From contig OZ038423.1 in the NCBI GenBank assembly GCA_964036155.1, positions 19,669,249-19,733,248 on the forward strand: a stretch of 64,000 nucleotides of DNA, in the 5' to 3' direction. The translations under genes were made by a program, and so were the position numbers. Under the pieces are notes generated by a model. It did not search any database. It was not told the origin of the DNA and saw only the letters and a list, made by a program, of their open reading frames with translations. The first letter of the stretch is position 1; the number at the start of each line of letters is the position of its first letter. This document shows, piece by piece, positions 11,309 through 23,351 of the stretch. This DNA is from Diploscapter coronatus (lineage: Eukaryota; Nematoda; Chromadorea; Rhabditida; Rhabditidae).

Positions 11309-13979
11309 CGAATTCCTTCAAATTGATCACTTCAGTTTAGAAGGAATCGATACTGACAAAACAACAAAGTTTCGACGAGAAAAATAACGAAAACCCGTTG
11401 CTTTTGGAAGGTTCCTCCAGTTCAAAAATCGTAAATTTGAAATTCATCAACTTTCCTCGTTGTACTGCTAATATTTCGCCCAAAAAAGTGGGTGAACTTT
11501 CCAGAAATGGAGGCGATGAACCGAATTAACTTCCCAAGGAAAAAATAAAACTCACGAAAAAATTTCAAAAAAGGCAAAGGTACAAAAATTGAATAATGCG
11601 ATATCAGTTGAAGCAACGCGTAAACGTAACGTTGCAGCAATAAGCTTTTGCGGTTTAGCTCATAGTCCGCGGGCATTTTGTCGGAAATAGTATGATTCAG
11701 GCATAGAAAGACCGCGGACTATGAACTAAGTCAGTTCTTGTTTCATGTATCCCTTTATTTTTGCCTGGTCTGTGATTTTTTCGCGATTTCTCATGCAAAA
11801 ATATTTCGTGATTTCGACTTGGCCATTTATGAATCGATGTCTGCATACTTGAAGTCGAGTTTCGACTGAAAAGGGTGCATTTAGGAATAATTGTGTCTTT
11901 TCCCGCGACTTTTGATAATTAATTTGAATGGGATGAGTAAGAACTTTTTCATTAAGCAGCACCATTTATCGCTATTGCTTACAGACATTATGCTATCAGT
12001 GAATCACTCATTTTTATCCAGATCGCGAGTATTGCAACTTCGTTCTTTCGGTATGTCGTTTCGATTCCACATATTCGGTTGATTTGTTGCGCGATAATTC
12101 AGTTCTCTTTTCTCTTCCACTCATTCCCCTTATTCTTGCTGTCCTCTAATCCGTCTAATCACCGGAAACAATTCAATTTCCAATCCCAATCCGAATCATT
12201 TTCTCTTTCCTTGATATTTATCTTTTATTCCCAAGCCGAGATTGTCTTCTTTCGGCCTTCCTCATGTGGAGTGCATTAATCTGCAAAGTTTACCTGTATG
12301 CATTGCGTAAGAGGGAGATCCATATGCCGGCGGGATATATTATGAAGGTCAGGCTGAAAGGCTGAAAGAGGTAGGGAGAGTGCTGCAGCCTCTCTGCTCC
12401 CATTCCCTCTTCCCTCCCAAATGTCCTCATTAATTCATGTGCCTCTGCAGCTTTGTTTTGTCCTCGCCACTCGTCTATTTCATTTCTCTCCATCTTTTCT
12501 CTCCTCATTCCTGCCAGTCCTCTGTTTTTCTTTTTCCTTTTTCATTCGACTCATCAAACCCTTTCGTTTGCCGTTTTCATGTAAATTGCGTGAAATTCGC
12601 CGCTCTCGAAACCTGCCATTTAGAGTGAGTTTGGGAGGGGAAGAGACAGGCAGAGGAGTCCGTTTGAATTCCACGAGAAACGGAAGCTATGCAGGTGCGG
12701 CCTGTCGACGCACAGGTTTCGGCGTACAAAGTGAATTCTTCCTGTGTTCTGCGAAAGATCAAATTCAAAGCCTAATTCTCCCTTTCTTCCTTCCTCCACT
12801 CCTTTTCCCTTTTCCGTCCATGTTTATTTATGAAAAGATGACTCACTTCGAGATTGTCGCTTTAACGACTCGCACTTCATTCCTCTGCTAATCAATCTAA
12901 TGTAGAAAACGATCGAAACGTAACTTTCTGATTTATTGTGAATTCATCAGTTTCAAGTGTTCATTATCTTCGAATAGTATCAGATCATTTCGTAATTCGT
13001 TTTCGTATCTCTTGCTTTACGTAACGATTTATATTTCGTTGAGTGACGTAACATTGTGAAGTCTCTAATTTCGTGCTTCTCTTCTAGCTCTTCGAGTAAT
13101 GTCGGGTTGAAGCTCACCTATTCACACTATCTGCTGCCCCTTTTAGCCACTCCATCATTTATTCAGACCCATTTTATAGCTTTTCTTTCTATTTTATTCT
13201 CTACTACTTTTGCAGTATTATTTCTTTTCAAAGTGATGTAATCAGGATGTTTCATTCTTCATGCTTCAAGCCAAGCAATTTTTCCTCCAAAATTCGTTCA
13301 TTTCCCCTCCTTCCCTCTCTTCTTCCTTTCTTTCCTCCAGCACTTCGATTTTCAGTCGAGCCCTGTCTGTGCGTCTTTTGAGTGAATGTGATATGCTATT
13401 CGTAATATTTTGTCTGTTTCTTTGTATCTCTTAACTTTATCACTTGCTTTTTACTCCCTCTCTTCCTCTCTATTACCATTCTCACACACAAATCGGCATG
13501 TTATTGATCTTGCAACATGATAAAGAACTCAGGCCATGATTTACTCTTATCAAATCATCTAAATCGTCATGTCTTTCGTAATTCTCAATCATTAAATGTA
13601 ATCAAATTTTTAGTTTTTTTAGAACGCCAGTTTTCATTCTTTGGCACCCTTTATGACCATCGTTTCATTCATTTTTCTTCCTTCGTAAAGACTCCTTGAA
13701 CTTAGTCGTTCTATTTTTGAACTCTTCGTTTATGCAATTTCGCAATTTTCCTAAAATGTTTACAAATTTGCAGTCGGGAAGATCAACTTTGTATTTTGTG
13801 CGATGTTTCGCACACCCACTTCTAGTAGCTACAGAACGAAGTACCTGGCTGAATTCCATCGGGTTAGTGATTCTTCAAATTTGAATGCAGAGTCAGCATC
13901 GAGTAAATTATGCACACTCGTTTTGAATCAAGTCATTTCTCACTTATTCGACTCACAATCGACTGACTTTTGATTTGAA
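11309..13979. other. Divergent intergenic region between SUV3 and the rhomboid gene
   Basis: About 2.7 kb without a supported exon. A long-stem inverted repeat lies at 11654-11730. About 12100-13500 is strongly pyrimidine-rich on the + strand, the coding strand of the rhomboid gene that follows, and yields Phe/Ser/Leu-rich ORFs I judge non-coding. Promoters for both genes should lie here, but I see no distinctive core element. Confidence 0.45.
11654..11730. repeat. Long-stem inverted repeat in the SUV3 upstream region
   Basis: Arms TTAGCTCATAGTCCGCGG and CCGCGGACTATGAACTAA pair over 18 positions with one mismatch, across about 40 bp of unpaired spacer. It lies about 350 bp upstream of the SUV3 start. 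Confidence 0.6.
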
Positions 13980-16900
13980 ATGAAGGACTGCTGGAAATTG
14001 TGGAAGGAGAAGCGCAGGCGGCAGCACACAAAGAAGCAAAAACCGGTTTTTTACACCAAAGTTAGCCACCAACCTGTTACTCGTTCAATTACTCGATGCT
14101 GATTGAAATTACTTGAAAATGAATAAGTCAAGGATAGTCGTTCATCTTCGAGCCGAATAAAATGCGCTTTCTTTTAGCTGGTGCCTTCCCCCGAAGATGG
14201 AATTCTCCTGGAAGATCTGCGTCGTCGAATGGAGGCGAAGAAGGGCGAGTTGAAGCTGAACAACAGACAGATCGACGTGCTGCTCAGGGAGGCAGACACC
14301 AACGGCGACCATCGCATCACTTTCGAGGAATTTGAGCAATACGTGGGTCTTTTGCCAGATTTGCATTTTCTTGGTCATTTTGGTATTTTTGCCTATGTTG
14401 AAGTGAAAAGATAACGTGACGACATTGCTTATAGTTAGGAATGGAGAAGGGAATGAAACTAAGACGAAATAGTGTGAAAGTGATACCACATGTCTGTAGG
14501 GTCCTCAAGCGGCTATGCCAAATTGCGTTTCGAAGTAACTTTTTTGAACGGAAAGATGAATTGGTTTGTAGATAAAATTTCTGTGGAGAAAAAAATAAAT
14601 TTCTTGTTTGAAAAAACCGCAAAAACGCACCACCCAAAATGAACACATTTTCGCGAACGAAATATCGCTTGCACTTTTTTGCGCTTGAATATTTCTGGCT
14701 GATTTTTGGCACTGAATTATCTTACCAGGTTATCATCGATCTAGACTCTTATGACATTCGGGGTTTGAAGGGTACTTCCTTTCCAATTTTTTTATTTAAA
14801 AATACCACGTTTCTACCAAAAAATCACTTTTTGCCAGGGTTCGGAGCTTGGAGACCCTCTACTCATGTCATTCCGTTATGTCGTCATTTTACGTTGGCAA
14901 TATTCTGTATCATGATTGATAATAATAAAGCTTGAGAATTTTTAACTTTGGCGATTTGAGTTAAACGCGACGACGTGACATGGTGAAATAGTATGCAGAA
15001 ATAGGAGAAAGTAGGTGATCACTCTTTCACTGGACATGTTATCTCTTTATGTTGCGTTAGATCCAAACTGACAAAACGCTGTTTTGATGCTATTTTTCAA
15101 AGATTCCCCATGAATGTATGCAAAATTTTATAGAAGTCCAATTCAAATTTGCAGATCACTTCCCGCTCGATTCAGTCCTCGCAGATGAAGCGTATGATGT
15201 GTCTGCTGGCCGACCAGGTGACCACCCCATCGCAGCGAGTCGAGGTCCACTCCTACATCGATGAATACCATCTCTGTCCGCCTCCGCTCTTCATCCTTAC
15301 CATCACTCTCATTCAGGTTAGAATCCTTGACTGGATATCTATTACCTTGCTAGAAATACATGAAATTTGACTACGTCATTAAATGTATTCCATAAAATTC
15401 GTGTTCTCGGAAAATTTGAACGAAAACGTTAGAGAATATACACTGCTTTCCTCTATCGAAACTGATCTTCAGTTTGCATCAATACGATATTTGAATCATG
15501 TTTATGGTATTCATCGCAATTTCGTGGATAGATCAAATTAAAAAATACCAGCAATTTATGCCGACTTTAGATTGCTGTGTTCTTCTTCTACTACTGCGAG
15601 GACTCGGGCACCAAGGCCAATGCCGACGTCTGGACGGACTGTGCGGGCTGCTTCGTCGGACATAGGTACTTTAATCTTTCTTCTTTGAACTCAATCATTC
15701 ATTTCCAGGCATTCAGAACCGGGCATTTTCCTCTTTGCCCCGAAACTTCGCGAACAGGCCTGGCGCTTCCTCAGCTACATGCTCTTGCATTCGGGGTATG
15801 CTTTCAAATTGTTATTGATTTTAAAACATTTTTTTTTATAGATTAATCCACCCTCTTAACAAAACATGTTTTCCCCTTGTTTTTCATATTATTTCTTCCT
15901 CCCCGTTAAAAATAGCGTGAAGGAAGTGGAGACGAAAAACTTCTCCAACCCCTGGGGGACAGTACAATGAAGACACTCAAGAATTCTCATTGCAAGATGA
16001 GACTTTTCCTTTTAGTCTGATCCACCTGCTGTCGAACGTGATCATGCAGCTGATCATAGGCATCCCCCTGGAAATAGTCCACAAGAGTTGGAGGATCGGA
16101 CCGATCTATCTGCTCGCCGTTGTTGCCGGTTGGTATATTTTAGCTTTTTATTTTCATAATGTTTGGTTTATGAATCCTGAAGGTAAACTATTCACTCCTA
16201 ATTTTTACTATGCTATATGAAAATAATGGGTTTTAAAGTGCGAATGAATAATCTAAACTGACTAAATCCGAGTTTCGACGTTCATGACATCAGAACTTGA
16301 CTATACTATTATCTTTCAGGATCTCTGCTTCAATATTCGATGGACCCCCGTGTTTTTCTCGTGGGCGCGAGTGCGGGTGTCTACGCTCTGCTCACTGCTC
16401 ATCTCGCCAACATTTTCTTGGTAGGAATATTCAATTTCACCACTTTATCATGTCAAAAATCGACGCAAATATTGCAAGATTTGTTAATCATTTGTTCTCG
16501 AAAAAGAAATAAATTCAATTTTCCATCAAATGATCCATGTTTTTTGCAATATAACTAATTCTCTCCATATCTCATGTTCATTGATACACTTTAGTCACAC
16601 TTAGACGAGTATGGAATTAAAAGATATTAGACATTAGACAGATTCAAATGTTCATCTTTCTAAAATCATTCTGTTATAGATCAATGATATCATAAGTAGA
16701 CATGTGTTTTCTTCTTACAATTAACTGTAAGGTATTCTTTATTCACAATGAGTTTTGAGAACTGGAGCGAAATGCCGTATCGCTGGGTGCGCATCACTGT
16801 GGTCGGACTGTTTCTTCTGCTCGACTTCGGGGGTGCCATCTATAGGAGATTCGGTGCAGATGAATGCGATGAGGTTGGTATTGTTTCGGTCAATTGAATA

Positions 16901-17892
16901 AAGCAAATCCTGATACGCAAAACGCGTAAACACAAATACGCAGTGTACGGCGGATATTTATCATAAAAAATCAATGAAATGAATTTTTAAAATAAAGCTT
17001 ATCAACTTATCGTACATCCATTCCAAATATTCATACATTTGTTAAATTAATCCACTATTGTAATTAGGTAAATGGATTAGGTTGTTTGGACTATTGGCTC
17101 TACCTGATCCTACCCTAGCCTATCCTCATTACAAGAGGGGATAAACTTCACATGAGTCAGAAATAAAGTTGAATTGAAAATCGACGACTAATCTGCGCCA
17201 TACTCTGCGTATTTTCGCTATCATGCTATTATTTATTTTCACTCAGAGTTTTGTCTATCTGATCAAAACAATATTTATTGAAGAAAATGTGCATTATTTG
17301 TTGTTTTAGGTGTCACACTCTGCTCACATCGCTGGGGCGATCACCGGATTCTGCTTCGGAGTCTTCGTCCTCTACAACATCGTCGTATGTTTTTCCATGA
17401 ACATTTTCTTTCTGTCTAAAATAAAAACGGAGAATCATAAGTTTTTGAATATATTCGATTGAGAAAAAGCTTTGATGTTGACAAAATTCTAGTACAATTT
17501 TCATTAACTTTATCTATCATTATATTCATCCATTTGATTTTCATTTTTCAAGCTATTTGATAATACGGTTTTATTTTGAAATGATGCTCAAGCATAATAT
17601 GACAAGAATTTCCCCCAGCCCCATGATTGACCGTTTTTAAACGAAAATTATAGCTTTCATGCTCGAAATATACTTTTTTTTCTTGCAAATTCAAAAGTAT
17701 AAATCATTCAAATACTTTTTTATACTTTCAAAATTCAAGATACCAATTCAGGACCATCTGTGGGAGCGAATTGTGCGGTACATCTCATTGGCAATCTACG
17801 TGATCTTCGTCTTACTGTGCATCGGCCTGACCATCTACCAGCAGCCCAATTCGAAGCCGCTCTGGCAATCACCCAAGTGCTCCTCTGTCTAA
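13980..17892 (+). CDS. EF-hand rhomboid intramembrane serine protease (RHBDL/rhomboid type)
   Basis: Ten exons give 377 residues: 13980-14060, 14178-14342, 15155-15316, 15571-15665, 15709-15795, 16016-16128, 16320-16420, 16760-16873, 17310-17384, 17752-17892. One canonical EF-hand calcium loop (DTNGDHRITFEE, about residues 67-78) precedes the seven-helix rhomboid core. The catalytic serine lies in VGASAGVYALL (about Ser252), the catalytic histidine in SAHIAG (about His312), and the HxxxN oxyanion motif is HLLSN. All required residues are present, so an active membrane protease cleaving type I transmembrane ligands is expected. The combination of EF-hand and rhomboid matches RHBDL1/RHBDL3 and Drosophila rhomboid-4. 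The first exon is very basic; its donor could instead be at 14045. Introns hold a family A MITE and a second element. Confidence 0.95.
14497..14861 (+). mobile_element. MITE family A, copy 3 (rhomboid intron)
   Basis: 365 bp with flanking TA. Left TA-GGGTCCTCAAGC, right GCTTGGAGACCCTC-TA. Shares ATCGATCTAGA, ACGAAATATCGCTTG and CCACGTTTCTACCA with the other copies. Non-coding. Confidence 0.85.
16934..17214. mobile_element. MITE-like element with inverted ends (rhomboid intron)
   Basis: AAATACGCAGTGTACGGCG at the left is mirrored by CGCCATACTCTGCGTATTT at the right. The 280 bp between is AT-rich and non-coding. It lies wholly in the intron between rhomboid exons 8 and 9. No second copy seen here. 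Confidence 0.55.
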
Positions 17893-18614
17893 GTCACGAG
17901 TACCTTGATCTCAATCCGGACAAATCTCCACTAAATAATCTCTGAGAAAATACAATTTCTTAATTTATTCTTTCTGCTTTAATAGTTGTTCATTCATCGA
18001 TTCGTTCGTTGTTCGTCACTAATCATTCCCTCTTCTCGATTACAGGTCATTATATTTCCATATTTTACGCTGCCCGTTTGAGTGCTTTTCAATATTGTTG
18101 TTTTTCGTTCGTTTTATCCGTTTTTTAATCCAATTCAAAGATGTCTTTGTGTGTTCATTTTATTTATCTCTTTTCTGTGATACAAAGGAACGATTTCATC
18201 ATTATTTGTTTTGGTCACAACGATACTTTGTCTCTATGCAATCCATGCAATTATTTCGCCTATTCTCTTTGAAAATACTTGGAAATAAACCCGAATTCAA
18301 ACTGATCGTCACGTGAAAGTGCTGTACTCGTTCATATAGCTATGCAAAAATATCTGTAAACGTGAAAATATGTCATATAAACTTTCTTGTTGGTTTATTT
18401 TAAATTTTATCAATTTTAATTGATTCCTATAATCACTTAAAGATAAATAAGCTTCTTAAAAATAAAACAAAATTTGTTTTGAGTATAGAAGATTTAAAAC
18501 CCGTGCCAAATGAGATAATCTAAACAATTTGACCTTTTAAATATGGCGAAAATATAATGAGGTAATTATCACAAATACTGACTGATGATAAAAAAAATCG
18601 AATTTTCATACTTA
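17893..18614. other. Intergenic, convergent gene ends
   Basis: 3' flanks of the rhomboid (+) and PDZ (-) genes. AT-rich, no exon, RNA gene or repeat recognised. Confidence 0.5.
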
Positions 18615-19497
18615 TTAGTGAAGACTAATTGGTGGTATGGTAGCTCGAGCGATGAGCATTTGAAGAACGGGGTATTGCTTGATGTATTTTACAGCTTTGT
18701 CGTGAGTTAACATTGTGAAATCATTGCCATTCACCTAAATTGAAGATATGCATTAAGAAAAATTATAATAAAAAGCTATCAATGACAGGACTGACCAAAT
18801 GCTCGAGTTTTAAAATTACGAAGACAAAGACTGATTTTTCAAAAGTCAAAAACGACAGACCTGAAAAAACTCTCAATGATTAAAGAAACCCAAAACAAAG
18901 ACAGCTTTGCTCAGCCCTGATCAATGTCATTCATAACTCAATTAAAAATACCTGTAGAATTTTGTCGTGTTTCCTCAAACCGGTTCGTTCTGCAGGCGAA
19001 TCGAGATCGATATGAGTTATATAAATTCCCTAAAATATAGAATTTCCTTATTTTATAAAGGAAAATAATAAATGCATACCGAATCAGGATATTTATAAGG
19101 GGCTCTAGTTGGGTCCTGATCGATTCCACCTCCTATTCTAAATCCGACTCGCCATGCCAGATTACCGGCCGAATCGGTTATCTAAAATCCTCCGGATAAC
19201 TTTGAGTTCAAATTCTTTTTGATACCTCTTCCTTTCTCAATTCGACAGGTTCTCCAGGTATATGCCCATATGCTGTCATGTTTGAAGTGTTCGAGACGCT
19301 AGGAGTACGATTCTTTCTAAAAAAATACATTTTCATAAAATGAAGATCATCTAAAAAAAAACTGAAGAAAAACTCCGTATAAAAACTAATATTGCTCACG
19401 GAGGTTGCGAGTAATCGATATAGGCATAATCATTATTGGAAGCGGTAGATTCCCTCGACAAAAGTGTCGAATTTCGATTGATGAGACGACGGGACAT
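18615..19497 (-). CDS. TAX1BP3: TAX1BP3/TIP-1-like single PDZ domain protein
   Basis: Exons 19400-19497, 19226-19316, 19080-19181, 18952-19029 and 18615-18734 join in frame to 162 residues. Nearly the whole C-terminal part is one PDZ domain of the TIP-1 type, with the diagnostic FRIGGGIDQDP (carboxylate-binding loop and family-specific insert), GIYITHID, then VNGNDFTMLTHDKAVKYIK. TIP-1 proteins are small cytosolic scaffolds that compete for PDZ ligands of beta-catenin, Kir channels and Rho effectors; that role here is inferred from the family. The start chosen at 19497 adds a Ser/Asn/Arg-rich head (MSRRLINRNSTLLSRES) joined in the correct phase. A shorter protein could start at the in-frame ATG at 19279, close to the human start. 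The upstream region on this strand is pyrimidine-rich and non-coding. Confidence 0.92.
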
Positions 19498-22400
19498 TCG
19501 AGGGGAAATGGAAGAAACAGAGGGATTGCGACGAAACAGCAACGGCAATCGAGTGCCGATATACAACGTGGTGAGGGGATTTTGCAGAGAGGCCGTTATG
19601 AAACTCGCAATGCAAAATCGAAAGAGGAAGGGAAAGTGCCGATGGCAAAGGGAAAGAGGAAGAGGAAGAAACAGACAGCATGCCTGCGAGCTGCAGAGAT
19701 AAGACAATGCAAACATGAAGTACATGAAAGATTAAGGAGCATATGCATATTGCTAGAGGGTTGCATAGAAATTGATTGATCTCGATCATTTCTATTGGGA
19801 ACTTTCGACGACTATCGTGAGGGTCAGCTTTGTTTCATCAAAAAGCGATTTTATTAATCAAAAGGGGGCTTCCATTAACTATAAGCCTCATTTGCAATTT
19901 TCCAATTTTCACCAACTCTCCCTTCACACGTGCTCTCATTGTGAACTGCTAGCGCATTGTCCAATGCAAACATTTAATTCGACAAAGAAACGAACTCTTC
20001 ACATCCACAAACAAGCAGAAAAACGAGAAAATCATCACACTTTAGGATCGATTTTCGATGGGGAATTCCTCTAAGATGAGAATGTTCCATCCAATCCTTG
20101 GTATGAGTCAGAAATGAAGGGAAGGAAGGCAAGAAGGTAAAGAAATGAGGGAATGTTGTAAATAAGCTGTTATGAAATTCGTTCAGTGAAATGAAGAGTG
20201 AACTTCAACTTTAGAAAGAAAATACTCATCAAAACTATACACTTGGGAAAGAAATTGGATGAGAAGAATAAAACGAAAGGGAAGAGAATAAGAAAATGAA
20301 GACGAGAAGGGAAGAAGATGTGTGAGCCAGCCGATGCAGAATGACTGAATGAGTCAATAGCCATGATGGACATCGAGAAAGAGCAGAGGAATTGAAGAGA
20401 ATGCAAAGATAGAGGATAAATGCGGAAAATGAGAGCATTGAAATGGGTAAATGCATAAAAACGGGGATATTCGATTCCGATATATGGATTGCGTCGGATT
20501 GAATTGGAAGGAGATGTGTGAACAGGCTGTTAGGTGAGAAGAAAAACTTGAGAAGACTAAAGTGAGAGAAGGAGAAGAGGAAAGCCTCTTCCTCACATTC
20601 TCACAATACAAGCGAACATCCTTTGCATCCCTTTGTCCTTGGCCTTTCCTGTCTAGATACCTAAATAGTGAGATGGGTAAAGAGGCAGAAGAATAGAGAG
20701 AAAGAGAATCACAAACGGATCTAACGGCGCAGGCAGATATTTTATGCAAGCGAATTATGATCAGCTAAAGATGAGCATGAATGGTATTCACAGAAACACA
20801 ATTGTCTATTATTTGTATATCATGAAATTTAACTTTTCAGACTAATCTTACACTCAATTTAATGCAGCCGAATAATTTGAATTTTTTAAAGTTAAAAACT
20901 ATTTCAGTCTCAATTCTCCCAAATAATTTCCGTGGACATCTTCAATTTTATGACTTTGAGATTTTCGTGTCTTGATAATATTCACTAACAGTTCTTTAAT
21001 AGAAATTCGATTTAAAAATTAATTCATCTTCTAAAAATCGTGCAGTTCTAAAACCAAAGTCGGTTAGCAGTCGAGTTCTACCTAATCTAGATTCCCTATG
21101 TTATTTTTACAATTGTGAATAATTATATAAAGGTCTGAGATTGTTAGAAAAAGTGGGATGGCTTACCAATCACGACCAAACTGCTCCACCTAATAAATGC
21201 TTATCAATCAACTCTCAGATCTTCAGATATAATTAGAGGGCATAAAGATCTGCGTGTTTTTCCTTTATCTTCTAACACTTTATAAAATTTCAGAATAATT
21301 TTTAGCTGACATTCAAAAATCGAAAATAATCAGCTTATTTCAGGAAGAAACTGACGATACGCGGCCTAGGACAGATTATCAGATCAAGCTGGCAGGTTGT
21401 TTGATGTTTTGGAATTCACGCAGTGGTCTGCATGGTCATCGGGAGCAAAATTATGAACTTTTATGATCTGAAGGTGAAAATATGAGTTCGCATACTTCCA
21501 CCATCCAAATAATTAATTTGCGCAATCATCAAGTAATAATCATTGATAATTTTTTAGCAGATACAAAACTTCAGTCTTGTGAGACGCAAAAATAAAAGAG
21601 TCGATAATTAAAAAAAACCAATTCTTAGAGTTAAGAAATTTGACTTTTATTGGTTGATTCATTAACAGTTAGAGTCCATTTTATTGTGTAGATTTATTTT
21701 GAAAAATGACATTGAACGATGTTCTCTTTAGATCTTTAGGAGCGTCGATCACTCAGACTTCATCAGTTCGCTTGCTCAGTGCACTGACTAGAAATCCATT
21801 CATTACTCAGTCATTGCTTTCACTGAGCAAAACTCCATCCCAGCTATGAAGGCAAGCTGCATGAAACTTCCTAAATGAACTTCATTCTTTGACTTGAACT
21901 TTCCCAACTGAAATTAGACTTCCAATGGCTTTTCTCTCACTCCTCGGGTATTTATCTCGTTAATGCCAGTCTATCCGGCTTTTTGCCTGTATTTGTCCGA
22001 AATAGTCTGTTTTGGGTGGAATAAAGCAGCTCAGGGCAAGGGCCAGGCGTGTGTCAGCTTTTCTCCTTGTCTGCTTGCTTGCTTCCCGCTTCCCCTCCTT
22101 CATTTCTCCTTTGTATTTACGGTCTTTCTTCGACGTTCGACTGCGCGCAGACACTTTGCTCTGTGCCAAACGGCGGTTTTCGGTATTAAACGACGCAGAA
22201 ACAGGGCGGAAGCGAGGTCGATGGCCTGAGCATAGAGAATTTCGTGATCTTTCATTCTCCTTTCTTCCCGGATTTCCCGCTGCCATTTGATCATGAAATC
22301 ATGAAGTCCTTCCTCTTCTTCTCCTCTTAATGCAGTCCTGGCTACAATTGTGTGATTTTGTCTCCCTCCAAATCTGACTTGAATCACTTCTCGTCATATT

Positions 22401-23351
22401 TGCATTTTCGGCTTTTCTCTATCCCTTCTTCTCTTCTGAATCCTCTCTATCTCATTCCACGCCTATTTCCAGGTGTAAAGATTTCAAACCCCAAATGGGA
22501 AGACCCTTCATGCACAAAAGCCATGCTTTACTCTTATTCGATTAGGGAATGGTCATTCCACGAGTTTTCATCTTTACCTCAAATATTTGCCTACTTACAA
22601 TCTAGTGTTTACTATGCTTATTGTTGGCCAGAATTTAAATGAGTTGCTTCATGAAAAAAGTGATCTTACTTTTTATCAAATGCTGAAATGAAATTGAGAT
22701 ATTTTATGCAATAATCATAAGACATCTTCATTTATTTTACCAGAACAGGTTCTTTTAAGCTTCTTATTCTATCATTTTTTCATCGATCTGAATTTTGCAC
22801 TTTTGCGATAGAGAAATTTCGTCACACATTCCAAATTCGAGAAAAAAATTCTCGCCTACGCCTTCCTGTTTGCCTAAGATATGACGAATTGTTGTCCAGA
22901 GTGAGATCGGAGAGGATCAAATCGCCGTTTTCATTGGTTGATTTGGAGTGGTTTCTGTGTCTCCATTAGCGATATCTCCTATAGACTCAGAAAACAATCA
23001 TCTGACTGATATTTCCTCCATTTCTATTTTTGCAGTTTGTCGTTGCTCTTCCCGCGTTTGGCCTTCTATTTTTTGCCCATCTATCACTTCTTTATCCTTC
23101 GTTCCTTATCTTTTCTTATCTTCCTTTATCACTCTACAACCGTTTCGTTTCAAGTGCTCATGTGTCGATTGTGCTCTGCTTCTGTGTAGTGTCGAGGGTC
23201 TGCTTCTTTTGCCTTTTTCAAGCATTTCCTCGTCCTTTCCATTCGTTTTTCTAGTCACTTCCTTTCAGCCTTCAGGTTGTCTGTCTGAATGCGAATATCA
23301 TCCTTCTTCCTCTCAACTTTATGCGTTGGAATCGGAATCGTTTCATCGCAG
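19498..23351. other. Intergenic, with strand-biased low-complexity tracts
   Basis: About 19500-20750 is purine-rich on + (pyrimidine-rich on the coding strand of the PDZ gene). About 21900-23300 is pyrimidine-rich on + (the coding strand of the following M28 gene). The first exon or exons of the M28 gene, including any signal peptide, should lie in the second tract, but I could not pick them. An exon-like piece at about 21344-21395 (bounded by TTTCAG and GTTGTT) has no compatible partner. Confidence 0.4.

Noticed and set aside
12421..12891. 156-codon + strand ORF upstream of the rhomboid gene
   Set aside because: Overlapping frames on both strands are equally open, and composition follows the CT-rich tract rather than codon structure.
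20170..20749. Overlapping - strand ORFs upstream of the PDZ gene
   Set aside because: Ser/Phe/Leu-rich products of a CT-rich tract, several frames open together, no family.
21344..21395. Exon-like block bounded by TTTCAG and GTTGTT (EETDDTRPRTDYQIKLA)
   Set aside because: It ends in phase 1, which does not join to the M28 exon at 23352, and no other partner was found.
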